Shown: positions 23,888 through 32,518 of the stretch, in pieces
Position numbering within the stretch: the stretch's first letter is position 1
Layout: every line of letters begins with the position of its first letter
Assembly: GCA_022448345.1 (NCBI GenBank)
Contig: JAKVCB010000026.1
Location: 1 to 36,324 of the forward strand
Length of the DNA: 36,324 bases
Source: Pirellulales bacterium
GTDB lineage: Bacteria; Planctomycetota; Planctomycetia; Pirellulales; Lacipirellulaceae
Direction of reading: 5' to 3'
Made by a program: the position numbers and the translations under genes
The notes under the pieces: generated by a model
Database searches by the model: none
Seen by the model: the letters and a program-made list of their open reading frames with translations, nothing else
Told to the model about the DNA's origin: nothing

Positions 23888-25951
23888 TTATTGCTCGGCT
23901 GGCATCCAGAAACTACCAAAACCAGGCCCGTAGCCGGTGATGCCCCGCGGACTGAAATTGTAACCTCGCAACCTTTTGTTGAACCCGTGGTAAGCATTGC
24001 GATAAAAAAGCCATGTGTAGGGCTGGTCCCGCCAGAGTATCGCGTGGATTGCCGCATAGCAATCTTCTCGAGTAGGCCGTGATTCGGCCAGGTTCTCGTC
24101 GAGGACCAGATACTCGCGGACCTCAGGATCTTGCCAGGCCTTGAGGTCTTTCCATAACTTGCGGTCTTTTTCGAGCTTGCGTCCTTCTGCAAAAAATTCG
24201 TCCACGACCGGATTGCTGTAGCTCACATAATTTCGTTGTTGCCCGCTACCCCAGATGTTGTCGGACGTATCGGGATCGGCTCCGGTTCCCCACCCGCCGT
24301 AGGCAGCCACGAACTGTTTGTTGAACATCTTGTCCTGCAGGGTCGCCGACTCGAGTGGCTTGACATTGCAGGCCACTCCAACAAGTCGCAGATTTTGGGC
24401 AAGCAACTCACACAGGTCAATCCGTTCCTTGGCGCTACGGACGATGATCGTAAATTCGAATTTTTGTCGCTTGCCATCAATTTCCTTGTCGCGGTAGCCA
24501 TCACCATCCGAATCAATCCACCCTGCCTGCTCGAGCAGCTTTCCTGCTTTTTCCAGGTCTTGTGTTACCGGCTCAATCTTGACGCCGATCGCATTGTCAT
24601 CACCCGGATACCAGCGCGAAGTGGGGTGGAAGGTTCCCGTGCAGGCCTGGTCGAGGCCCTTGCGATGAATCTCCAGCATCTCGGCATGGTCAAAAGCATA
24701 GGTCATCGCCTGCCGAACACGCGGGTCCTCAAAGTAGGGCGTATTGCCATTCCACTGGAAGGAAAAACTGGTCCATTCCAGTCCGCGCGCCTTGGTGCAG
24801 CGCCGATAGAAATCGTCGCCATCTGTTTGATCACTCCACTGCTGGGGTTCGAGATGCATCTCATCGATGTCGCCCGCTTCGAGGCTCAGCAGTCGCACGC
24901 TCGCCTCGGGGATAATGCGCAAGCGGACCGATTCGAAAAACGGTTTGTCGCGAACCTGCTTGCCTTGGAACATGTAAGCGGATTCTCTCCGCTTGAGCAC
25001 AATTTCAACCTGGTCGCGACGGGCGACTTCAAAACTACCACCGGTGACAGGGGTTTCCTCGAGCTGCACATGGTAGTCGCTATCGTTGAGCGTGGGGTCT
25101 TCGGCAATCGATTCTTCATAGATGTGTTTGGGGATAATCGAAAAATTAACGTTCCAGACATTGGTCGCCAGCGGATTGTTATGAAAATAGACCACGGTTT
25201 GGTCATCGTAGGCTTTCACGTACTTGATTTCATCGGTACCGGTTCGCTGTGCCCGAATGGGAACCTGCGATGACATAATGACCTTGAAACTGAATTCGAT
25301 GTCATGGGCGGTGATCGGCGTTCCATCGCTCCAGAGAAGATCGTCGCGCATAACGACCTTGTCGTAGTACCCTCCTTTGCTGGTTTGCCACGACACGACC
25401 GAATCGGATGAGGCAAACGGCATGAATTTCCAGTCAAACCCAAACAGCCCAAAACTGGTCAATCCACTCACCTCAAACTCGGTCATGGTGCTCGACAGCA
25501 GCGGATTCTGATTGTTGAGTGCCTGGGGCGTGGCGCGGGTTATTTGCGCATTGAAGTCGACCTCGCTATGGTCCTTGGGGAGTCGCCCCAGGGCACTGAG
25601 GATTTTTGCATTGTCTTCCTGCGAGTTGTTGTGCAGTTTCAGGGCCTCTTCGACGGTCGCTAAAATGGGCTCTTTCGACTGGCGCTTGCGGAGCAATTCC
25701 AGGCTGTCGAGGACCGGGCGGTCAACCCAGCCACCGTTGGTTTGCACGGTCTTTTCCAACTCTTCGAGGGGGGGGGGTTCGACGGGGGAGACCAAATCTC
25801 CCAGCACAAACGGGCCCTCTGTGTTGTCTTGTGACGCATCGTTTTCTTGTGACGCATCGCTGCTTTGCTCCTTGGCAGGGGAGCAGCCCAATAAGATCAA
25901 CAACAGCAAGGGTGCGAGCGAGAGGTAGCCGCCAGGCTTGAGATAAAACAT
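23888..25951 (-). CDS. peptide ABC transporter substrate-binding lipoprotein (family 5)
   Basis: The protein has 687 residues. ATG 25951 is taken as the start: it gives a standard lipoprotein signal (SLAPLLLLILLGCSP, lipobox LLGC, Cys23), with AAGGAAGAAG a little far upstream. The longer frame to 26014 adds residues that would break the signal. An acidic linker (DASQENDASQDN, from two 15-bp direct repeats) and a proline run lead into the solute-binding family 5 domain: DLLWSDGTPITAHDIEFSFK, NVNFSIIPKHIYEES, FEDPRVRQAMTYAFD and GYNFSPRGITGYGPGF. It should sit on the outer face of the inner membrane and hand peptides to the permeases. The codons for Pro59-Pro61 lie in an unbroken run of ten C (25768-25777), a possible slippage site that could switch the protein on and off. 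Confidence 0.94.
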   Translation of the reverse strand: MFYLKPGGYLSLAPLLLLILLGCSPAKEQSSDASQENDASQDNTEGPFVLGDLVSPVEPPPLEELEKTVQTNGGWVDRPVLDSLELLRKRQSKEPILATVEEALKLHNNSQEDNAKILSALGRLPKDHSEVDFNAQITRATPQALNNQNPLLSSTMTEFEVSGLTSFGLFGFDWKFMPFASSDSVVSWQTSKGGYYDKVVMRDDLLWSDGTPITAHDIEFSFKVIMSSQVPIRAQRTGTDEIKYVKAYDDQTVVYFHNNPLATNVWNVNFSIIPKHIYEESIAEDPTLNDSDYHVQLEETPVTGGSFEVARRDQVEIVLKRRESAYMFQGKQVRDKPFFESVRLRIIPEASVRLLSLEAGDIDEMHLEPQQWSDQTDGDDFYRRCTKARGLEWTSFSFQWNGNTPYFEDPRVRQAMTYAFDHAEMLEIHRKGLDQACTGTFHPTSRWYPGDDNAIGVKIEPVTQDLEKAGKLLEQAGWIDSDGDGYRDKEIDGKRQKFEFTIIVRSAKERIDLCELLAQNLRLVGVACNVKPLESATLQDKMFNKQFVAAYGGWGTGADPDTSDNIWGSGQQRNYVSYSNPVVDEFFAEGRKLEKDRKLWKDLKAWQDPEVREYLVLDENLAESRPTREDCYAAIHAILWRDQPYTWLFYRNAYHGFNKRLRGYNFSPRGITGYGPGFGSFWMPAEQ
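25768..25777 (-). repeat. C10 homopolymer tract inside the binding-protein gene
   Basis: Ten consecutive G on the plus strand (C in the sense strand) lie about 175 bp into the lipoprotein gene and encode the Pro-Pro-Pro stretch before LEELEK. In the given sequence the frame is intact. Gain or loss of one base would shift the frame very early in the gene. Confidence 0.85.
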
Positions 25952-26355
25952 GTCGAAAAACTTCTTCCTTTGGAGAGTTTTGTCACGGAAGTGGTAAGCG
26001 AGCAGAACGCACACTCCGTATCACTGCAAGCAAATCGTACAGAAAGCAATGCCGCTCGGCAAGAAAGACTCCTGCGGCAACTCGCAGCGGAAGTTGGGGC
26101 TGGTTCTTTTCTATCCCCAGCGGATACCTGAGGTGAGGACAGGTCCGTCACAAGCCTTTACCCACTTTCAGGGGGTGAAGGCGAGTGTTGTTTCGGTCGG
26201 GAGTGTGCGTACAAGTGGTCTTCGGTTTGGCCAGCACCCATTGCAAACGGGCAGTCACCACAGAATGGCAATGGGCCAGGGCGGTCTTTTCCTGGAACCA
26301 TATCCTCCAGGTGCAGCAGTTGCCCTGGCTTGCGTCTAAGATTCTGCAATCGACC
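25952..26355. other. intergenic region upstream of the transporter operon
   Basis: This 404-bp gap between the carbonic anhydrase gene and the transporter operon (both minus) should contain the operon promoter. The small ORFs in it, on both strands, have no ribosome binding site and no recognisable sequence; the long plus-strand frame starting at 26185 is the antisense shadow of the carbonic anhydrase gene. I see no terminator with a T-tract. Confidence 0.4.
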
Positions 26356-27048
26356 TTAGCCGATGAGCTCGACTTTTCCGGTCTTCAGATGGTACAAGGC
26401 GCCTACAATCTTTACTTTTTTCTGCTCCACCAATTCGGCGATGATCGGTTGTGCCGTTTTCAGCTTGTTGACGTTCACCACCACATTCGCTTTGATCGTA
26501 TTGAGCAGCCTGTCGCCCGTTTGGTTTCGCGTCTTCTCGACTGCCGGTTTAATCGCACGAATCATTTCTGGCAGGTGGCCGGGAAGCTGTGTGTGGTTCT
26601 TCACCACGTCAATGGTGGCCGCCACTGCGCCGCACTGGGTGTGCCCCATCACCATGATCAATGGGGTGCCAAGTACCTTCGTTGTGAACTCAAGACTGGC
26701 AAGCCCATCCTGGTTGACGAAGTTGCCGGCAACGCGAACCACGAACAAGTCACCACGGCTCTGGTCGAATACCAGTTCGGGCGCCACGCGCGAATCGGAG
26801 CAGGCGAGGATGGCCGAGTGCGGACTCTGGCCGCTGGCCAGGGTTTGGCGGTTCGGGTAGAAGTCACGCACATCCATGTCGCCATTCACATAGCGGGCAT
26901 TCCCTTCCATGAGTATTTCCAGGGCCTGGTCGGCCGTTGGCGCGGTCTGTTGGTCGGTGGTTTTCTCTGCCCAGGCCAGCTGCCCAGCTGGCAGGCCGGC
27001 AGCAGCTGCAAGTTGTAACAGATGACGACGGTTGAGCACTTGGTTCAT
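26356..27048 (-). CDS. exported beta-class carbonic anhydrase
   Basis: The protein has 230 residues from ATG 27048, which has AAAAGG about 8 nt upstream and gives a short N terminus with a twin-arginine-like signal (NRRHLLQLAAAAGLPAGQLAWA). Zinc ligands of the beta class are all present: Cys83 and Asp85 in LACSDSR, His136 and Cys139 in MGHTQCGA. Arg87, which pairs with Asp85, is kept, so the enzyme should be active in hydrating CO2 to bicarbonate. RVAGNFVN and EFTTKVLGTPLIMVMGH are typical of the bacterial plant-type-like branch. The signal places it in the periplasm, whereas most beta-carbonic anhydrases are cytoplasmic. It stands alone; no bicarbonate transporter gene is close. Confidence 0.93.
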   Translation of the reverse strand: MNQVLNRRHLLQLAAAAGLPAGQLAWAEKTTDQQTAPTADQALEILMEGNARYVNGDMDVRDFYPNRQTLASGQSPHSAILACSDSRVAPELVFDQSRGDLFVVRVAGNFVNQDGLASLEFTTKVLGTPLIMVMGHTQCGAVAATIDVVKNHTQLPGHLPEMIRAIKPAVEKTRNQTGDRLLNTIKANVVVNVNKLKTAQPIIAELVEQKKVKIVGALYHLKTGKVELIG

Positions 27049-27322
27049 GGTAACTGCCTTTTCAACAAAAGGTGTGGCCGGTGACAGGCCCACAACGCTG
27101 ATAGGTTCGGCTGGTCAACCTACAATGCTGGTCAAACTACAATCCCGATGCGTACTGTCAATCCCCAAGAAAGAGGTGGATGCCGTAAAGCACGCCTTTG
27201 GCGCTAAGGCTTTGTAGGTGCACGGCTGGTGTGTGGTTGGGAGTGCCCAGGCGCAATGGCTACCAAGGCGAGCAGCCCGCGTCGCCATCATGAGGTAGTT
27301 GTACCGCCTGGCGGCAGCCGCC

Positions 27323-29077
27323 CTATCCCCGTGCCGCCTGAAGTCGTCGTCCCACGAAGGTGGCCAGTCCGATTACCAGCATCATCCAACAAGTTGGCTC
27401 TGGTACGGCGGCACTTGAGCCGCCACCGGAAGAATTGCCAAAATTATTTTTCCAGACGAGGTAGTCGGCCTGGGTATACGTGCCGCTATTGAGTCCATCC
27501 TGCCATAGTGTGTAATCGGCTGCGTCAACCACGCCATTGTTGTTGAAATCACCTGGCAGGCCAGGGCCGCCCGAGCCTACGGTCAAGATGCCTGTCGTAA
27601 CGTCCCAGCTAAAATCGTTGGGCAAATTCAAAGTGTCAAAATTGCCGCTGACCGAACTGAAGTCAAGGATGTCAAACGTATCTCCGTTGCTGGGAGTAAA
27701 ATCTGTCAAAGAAACATCCAGCGTTCCTGCCAGGTTGGCCTGTCCGTTCACTATCAGGCGATCGTACTGGTCACCAGGCGTGGTCCCCTGAATTTCAATC
27801 GCCAGTGTTCCGCCTGCCCCCTGGGTGTAATCGCCATCGATGGTCAGGATGCCAGGGCTGTTACCCGGGGCGGTGGTGCCTGCGGAGTTGCTAACACTTC
27901 CGCCAATGGTGCCGCTACCGGAGATCGTTCCCCCCAGAAGATTCACGGCGCCACCGGTCGTAGCCAGCTTGTTATTAAGGGCCATCTCACCATCGCCCGT
28001 TTTGTCGAGCGTGTTGCCCTGCAGGTCGAGCGAATTATTGAAGGTAAGCGTGGATCCCGCGGCAACATCGGCAGTGGAGTTGTTGTTGACCTGGACAGCT
28101 GTTTGGAACTGGTGGCTGCCAGCGGCAACGCTGAAGTCACCGTTGACATTCACCTTCCCACCCCCGGCAATGACGTAGCTGTTTGCGTTATCGAAACGAA
28201 CGTCGCTGACGTTCACATCACTATTGGTAAAGACCGTCTGGTTGCTGCTAATTGCATCTCCAAACACCGCACCAGCTTCGCTGGAATTCGGGGCAGCGAG
28301 GGTGTTCCAATTGCTGTCCGCGTTCCAATCACCCGAACCGTCATTTCGCCAGGCGTTTGCCAGATTCGGCGTCGAATCGGTGAGCATGATCTCGTCGAAA
28401 TATCCGCCGTTCTCCTGCCCGCCACCAAAGAATCCTCGGATACCCGTCGCTGAGGTAAAGGCGTTACCCCAGACGCCATTGGTGGGGGATGAATGACGCT
28501 CAATGTTGTTGACAAAGAACGTGGTGTCGGTCTCGTTCATGACAATCTTCATGTCAAACACACCTTCGGTTTCATTGATAATCCCGCATCCACCGAAGCA
28601 AAGGACGTCGTTGTCATCTGGGTCTGCAAAATTGAGGACGCTAATGCCACCTCCCTGATCGACTTTAACCCCCATCGATGCACGTGCATTTTCAAAACCA
28701 AATCCGTTGCCATAACTATTCGCGTTGCCGACATTCACCTTCCATTTCCAGCTCAGTGTGTATTCCAAGCCCGGAGTTAACCCATTGCCGATGCCCGCGG
28801 CGTTGCGCCAATCAGAATGTCCTGAACCCCCTGCCAACGCCCAGCCCTGTGTGTTGGCATACTGACCGTCCATGTCCGAGTCGCCGAAGTGAATACTGGG
28901 GGCCTGGTTGCTGCCTTGAAGAAACCAGCCATTGAATCCCTCGGTCGAGCCAGAAGTTCCGTGCCCGTCTTCGGTTTCAAAACCGTCGTAAAACAGGACC
29001 GCGGCCTGAATTGGCGCGGCGACCACGAGCACAGCGGTCACGAACAATACAGCAGAAATTGGGCAGGGTTTCATCAT
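27323..29077 (-). CDS. PEP-CTERM protein with beta-helix repeats and dockerin-like motif
   Basis: This 584-residue surface or secreted protein has a signal peptide (SAVLFVTAVLVVAAPIQAA). Residues about 27-240 look like a LamG/concanavalin-type lectin domain (AVLFYDGFETEDG, PSIHFGDSDMDGQYANTQG, YTLSWKWKVNVG). Then come autotransporter-like beta-helix repeats (GDWNADSNWNT, GGAVNLLGGTISGSGTIGG, TTAPGNSPGILTIDGDYTQG). A dockerin-like calcium motif lies at about 509-547 (GDFNNNGVVDAADYTLW). The C terminus at 558-584 is a standard PEP-CTERM sorting tag: VPEPT, a hydrophobic helix, then an Arg-rich end. That tag is cut by an exosortase, whose gene is not in the window. The start is the first of two ATGs at 29077. 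A paralogue with a similar N-terminal domain lies 329 bp upstream. Confidence 0.92.
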   Translation of the reverse strand: MMKPCPISAVLFVTAVLVVAAPIQAAVLFYDGFETEDGHGTSGSTEGFNGWFLQGSNQAPSIHFGDSDMDGQYANTQGWALAGGSGHSDWRNAAGIGNGLTPGLEYTLSWKWKVNVGNANSYGNGFGFENARASMGVKVDQGGGISVLNFADPDDNDVLCFGGCGIINETEGVFDMKIVMNETDTTFFVNNIERHSSPTNGVWGNAFTSATGIRGFFGGGQENGGYFDEIMLTDSTPNLANAWRNDGSGDWNADSNWNTLAAPNSSEAGAVFGDAISSNQTVFTNSDVNVSDVRFDNANSYVIAGGGKVNVNGDFSVAAGSHQFQTAVQVNNNSTADVAAGSTLTFNNSLDLQGNTLDKTGDGEMALNNKLATTGGAVNLLGGTISGSGTIGGSVSNSAGTTAPGNSPGILTIDGDYTQGAGGTLAIEIQGTTPGDQYDRLIVNGQANLAGTLDVSLTDFTPSNGDTFDILDFSSVSGNFDTLNLPNDFSWDVTTGILTVGSGGPGLPGDFNNNGVVDAADYTLWQDGLNSGTYTQADYLVWKNNFGNSSGGGSSAAVPEPTCWMMLVIGLATFVGRRLQAARG

Positions 29078-29405
29078 TTTTTATTTCTCAACTTGTAAGC
29101 AATCGTTAAACAAGAAAAAGCACCTCGTTCTGAAAAAACCAGGGCTGCCGATTAAATTCTTGAAATTGTTGTCTTTCAAAATGCGCCACTGCCATTGCAT
29201 CACAGCTCAATCTTCCGCCTGAGATGCGGCAGGGGGTGTTTTTAAAATCGTGCGAGTCCGAAAATATCAACTGGTCTAACCTGCCAGTTTAAACAAATCC
29301 TGCGGCGGTGTTGGACCCACCGCCGCAGGATCATTTTCTGGATTTAAATCATTCTTCAATTGCCGGTAGCCACGCAGACTACTGGTTTTCTGCATCTCGT
29401 TTGGA
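29078..29405. other. intergenic region between two PEP-CTERM genes
   Basis: This 328-bp AT-rich gap contains the promoter of the downstream PEP-CTERM gene and, at 29297-29331, the terminator-like hairpin of the upstream one. I searched for a sigma-54 (-24/-12) site, which some PEP-CTERM genes use, and did not find one. No further gene is visible. Confidence 0.5.
29297..29331 (-). terminator. strong hairpin downstream of the second PEP-CTERM gene
   Basis: A perfect 14-bp stem (29297-29310 with 29318-29331, core CCTGCGGCGGTG) with a 7-nt loop lies about 75 bp past the stop codon. On the minus strand it is followed by ATTTGTTT, a weak U-rich tail, so it is a likely terminator or 3' end stabiliser. 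Confidence 0.68.
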
Positions 29406-30242
29406 CTAACGTCGGCGACGTACCACCAAGGCGAGTCCACTGAGTGCCAGCAGGGCCAGGCTAGTTGGCTCTGGGATAGGATTATACTCACCCGTATGCA
29501 CAACGACGTTATCAAAGTATCCGTTGGCTTTACTACCATTTTTACTCGGATGCATTGAGTTGAAGTAAACAAAGATGCCTTTGCGCTGATCCATTTGCGA
29601 GGCAATATTGCCGTGGTTGACGATGTGTTCGGCGAGTTGCGCGCCGGTTGCCCGGTCAGTGACTCGGAACCCTTCTTGTGAGTTGGGGCCATCGAGCCAC
29701 AGTTCAACGTCCAGTTCCTGGCCGTTCGTGAATGCGACAGCCTTCTGTGTATCAGACCAGTTTCTGTCTACCAGGCTGTTGTAGGTGAAGCCAGTTCCAT
29801 TGAGCTGCACACTTGGTCGAGTGCCGCCTGCCTGGAATCCAATCACCGGACCGGCCCAGTCTCGCATATTCGGGCTGTTGTCTGCGGCATTGCCAAAAGG
29901 GACGTCGGTGGTGGCAATCGCGGTCCAGCGGAGCGTGTATTTTTTGGTGTTGTCCAAAGCACCGTTGAGGCCTGCATCGTGTTTGATTTTCGTGTCCCCA
30001 CTTCCGGCCATAAGGTCGTTCATGTCGGCGTACTGATTGCCACCCGACTCTTTAATCGAGGGCTTTTCATCGCCGCCGGGGAATCCCGCTGGTTCCACAG
30101 CCCACCCGTTGCCGAGTTGAAGGATGTGGTTTCCGACTGTATGAGCCTCGAAGTCGTCGGAAAAGAGTACTTCTGCCGAAGCCGTAACAGACAAAGCAGC
30201 AACAAGAACAGTGGCAAGAACAAGGGGTGTGTAACGCATCAT
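29406..30242 (-). CDS. PEP-CTERM protein with lectin-like domain
   Basis: The protein has 278 residues from ATG 30242, preceded by GGAGG at 11 nt; a second ATG follows at once and the GTG at 30263 has no ribosome binding site. A signal peptide (LVLATVLVAALSVTASA) leads to one domain starting EVLFSDDFEAHTVGNHI, with KPSIKESGGNQYADMN and KYTLRWTAIATTD, which parallels the N-terminal domain of the larger PEP-CTERM protein next to it. The C terminus is a clean sorting signal: NPIPEPTSLALLALSGLALVVRRRR with PEP, hydrophobic helix and Arg cluster. An exosortase would cut and anchor or release it. The lectin-like fold suggests carbohydrate or matrix binding; nothing catalytic is seen. The two genes are probably separate transcription units because a strong hairpin lies between them. 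Confidence 0.9.
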   Translation of the reverse strand: MMRYTPLVLATVLVAALSVTASAEVLFSDDFEAHTVGNHILQLGNGWAVEPAGFPGGDEKPSIKESGGNQYADMNDLMAGSGDTKIKHDAGLNGALDNTKKYTLRWTAIATTDVPFGNAADNSPNMRDWAGPVIGFQAGGTRPSVQLNGTGFTYNSLVDRNWSDTQKAVAFTNGQELDVELWLDGPNSQEGFRVTDRATGAQLAEHIVNHGNIASQMDQRKGIFVYFNSMHPSKNGSKANGYFDNVVVHTGEYNPIPEPTSLALLALSGLALVVRRRR

Positions 30243-30501
30243 GAGTCCAAGTACCTCCAGCACAAAAGAAAAAGAAACAAACAGTAAGCGGGGCGGGACA
30301 TTGGCCTACAACTTAGCCAGCTGCGGCACCTAAGGAGCCGGTTTGTCGCACCCTTACGACTAAAATAAACAAATCTTCACTCCTCACCATTAGAGTCGAA
30401 ATCTCTCGTTTGTCCAGAGTTTTCGAAGGTGAAAAACTTAAAACAGGGTATTTTTTTAGCGCCGTCCCTTTGGTAACTGGTGGGAAATACCTATTTTCGG
30501 G

Positions 30502-31965
30502 TTATTTTAACCCACCAGGTATCCAGGCAGGGCTGGCCATCTCTTGGTCGAGCCTGCGCCATGCAGAGTGTAACTCAGCGAATTTGGACGCTTGTTTTTT
30601 CACGAGATCGTGCTGCTCCCCTAAATCCTGCTTGAGATTGTAAAGTTCCCAATTCCCCTGTGCGTCGCCCTGCTTGCTGCGCGGCGGGTTGCGCAAAAGT
30701 TTCCAGTCACCCAGGCGGAGTGCCGTTTTGTGGTTGAGTCGCCAAAATAATTTTTCGTGCGGTCGGCCAGGTTCCTCCCCGGCTAAATAAGGCATTAAAT
30801 CGACCCCGTCGATCGGTTGGCTCTTGGGGACCGCCGCCGCTGCAACCGATGCGGCGGTCGCATAAAGGTCCAAAGAGATTACCGGTTTGGTGTACACCAC
30901 TCCCGCCGGCAGCTTACCTGGCCACTGCATCATGAACGGAATACGGATTCCTCCCTCGTAGACCTGCCCCTTGCCACCGCGAAGCGGCCGATTACTGGAG
31001 GTGAGTTCGAGAGTTGGCCCACCGTTGTCGCTGAGAAAGAAAACCAGGGTATCCCGTTCGAGTCGTTCCTGGCGGAGCTTTTCGAGTACCGTGCCAACAC
31101 TATCGTCAAGGTTGCTGAGCATGGCCGCAAAGATGCGGCGCTGGATGTCTGGGAGATGCTCAAAACGTCCCATGTACGCATCGGCACCCTGCATGGGACT
31201 GTGTACCGCGCTATACGCCAGGTACAAAAAGAACGGCCGGTCCTGGTTGCGGTCGATAAAATCAACCGCTTCCCGCGTGAGTGCATCGGTCAGGTACTGG
31301 TGCTCTACGATCGGTTGCCCGTCGCGCAAAATCGGATTATTGGCATCGTAGGCAGGTTCATTGTGTCCATAGGCGGTGGAATAAATCAGTTTTCCATTGG
31401 CACTCGTCCAGCGGCCCTTCCCGCCGTCAGGCAAGGTTTTTCGTCTTAGCCAGGTGGTGACACCCCGATAGGGAGGCGGCACAAAAAAATGACCTTCGTG
31501 GGTGAATCCAAAAAATTCGTCAAAACCGTGGCGAAGCGGGTGATATTTTGCATGCCCGCCAAGGTGCCACTTGCCGACCAGGCCGGTGGTGTAGCCGGCC
31601 GACTGCAACAGCTCGGCCAGCGTGACCTCTGAGGCTGGCAGTCCTGCATCGGGATGCGCATTGTCTGCGCCGACAGGATTGAACTCATAACCGAATCGCG
31701 TCTGGTAGCGTCCCGTAAGAAGTCCGGCCCGCGAGGCACTGCAGTAGGGGGCCGTCACATAGCCATCGGTCATGCGTACCCCGTTGGCCGCAATCGAATC
31801 GATATGCGGCGTTGGAATCTGGGGGTTGCCCTGGCAACCAAGTTCGCCATAACCAAGGTCATCGGCAAACAAGAGGACAATGTTCGGCCGCTCACCCCGG
31901 GCACAATTTCCCGCAGAGAGCCCCGTCAGAACAGAGATCAGAAACAGAATTCGCATGGCGTCCAT
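30502..31965 (-). CDS. exported arylsulfatase-type sulfatase
   Basis: The protein has 487 residues (484 if it starts at ATG 31956; neither start has a clear Shine-Dalgarno). A signal peptide (RILFLISVLTGLSAGNC) comes before the S1 sulfatase domain: RPNIVLLFADDLGYGELGC with the metal-binding Asp pair (35-36), then the formylglycine site CSASRAGLLTGR at Cys75. The motif is CxAxR, an accepted variant of CxPxR that an anaerobic or aerobic maturase can oxidise. GLVGKWHLGG, LSDNGGPT and the C-terminal RLGDWKLLRNP, which also belong to the active-site region, follow. It removes sulfate esters, probably from a marine-type polysaccharide, outside the cytoplasm. The gene stands alone, and no sulfatase maturase is in the window. 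Confidence 0.95.
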   Translation of the reverse strand: MDAMRILFLISVLTGLSAGNCARGERPNIVLLFADDLGYGELGCQGNPQIPTPHIDSIAANGVRMTDGYVTAPYCSASRAGLLTGRYQTRFGYEFNPVGADNAHPDAGLPASEVTLAELLQSAGYTTGLVGKWHLGGHAKYHPLRHGFDEFFGFTHEGHFFVPPPYRGVTTWLRRKTLPDGGKGRWTSANGKLIYSTAYGHNEPAYDANNPILRDGQPIVEHQYLTDALTREAVDFIDRNQDRPFFLYLAYSAVHSPMQGADAYMGRFEHLPDIQRRIFAAMLSNLDDSVGTVLEKLRQERLERDTLVFFLSDNGGPTLELTSSNRPLRGGKGQVYEGGIRIPFMMQWPGKLPAGVVYTKPVISLDLYATAASVAAAAVPKSQPIDGVDLMPYLAGEEPGRPHEKLFWRLNHKTALRLGDWKLLRNPPRSKQGDAQGNWELYNLKQDLGEQHDLVKKQASKFAELHSAWRRLDQEMASPAWIPGGLK

Positions 31966-32518
31966 TTGCGTTTTTTTAAAGGCGTTTTAAGGCAGCTCTC
32001 CGTTGGCTGGATCCGCCCCCGCACGGAGCCGCTCGGGACTCGACCACCGCCCTCGGCGACCGATAAGCCAACTTGCATCCGGTGGATCATGGCTGGAAAG
32101 ATCTGCCGGACGGAGCAGGAGAACGATCCCCAAGCCCGCTCTTGGATGGCCTTAAAACAGCTTTACCGTCTGCTGAGGTCTTTGACCGTTGGCTTATTAC
32201 CAGCTACCGGCCGTATAAATTCCAGCATAACGTATCGGACTCCGGCCAACCAAGCAGTTTCCCGTTTTTTAAACCGGCTGCGAGTTTTTCACCAGTTGAC
32301 CGCTGGAGGTTGTAGGCCAGGAGCCGGTAGACTGGAAGCCACAAGTCGTGCGAAGCTTGATGGATGGTCCCTATCGAAGGACTCCGAACCAACCCTGGTC
32401 CGCTGCCGCGGCGGTGACCGGGTGGATGGGCGAGATGTGCTTCTGGTTTTCCACCACCGCAGGATGATCGCCCCCCCGAAAAAAAACTTACCGGTCACAG
32501 GAGATTACACGTTCAACA
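31966..32518. other. intergenic region between divergent genes
   Basis: This 553-bp gap separates the sulfatase gene (minus) and the SDR gene (plus). Several small frames are open (for example minus 32204-32392, 62 codons), but none has a recognisable sequence or ribosome binding site. A C7 run and an A8 run lie at about 32471-32487, and the 8-bp inverted repeat GTGACCGG (32416-32423) / CCGGTCAC (32491-32498) frames that stretch just before the SDR gene. It may be an operator or merely chance. Confidence 0.4.

Noticed and set aside
24236-25273. Long plus-strand ORF (345 codons) opposite the binding-protein gene
   Set aside because: It is the reverse frame of the solute-binding gene; no ribosome binding site or domain.
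26185-27018. Long plus-strand ORF (277 codons) opposite the carbonic anhydrase gene
   Set aside because: It is the antisense shadow of a gene with complete active-site motifs; no protein family is visible in the plus frame.
27310-27322. GGCGGC/GCCGCC inverted repeat as terminator of the large PEP-CTERM gene
   Set aside because: Very short loop and no T-tract on the minus strand, so the evidence is too weak.
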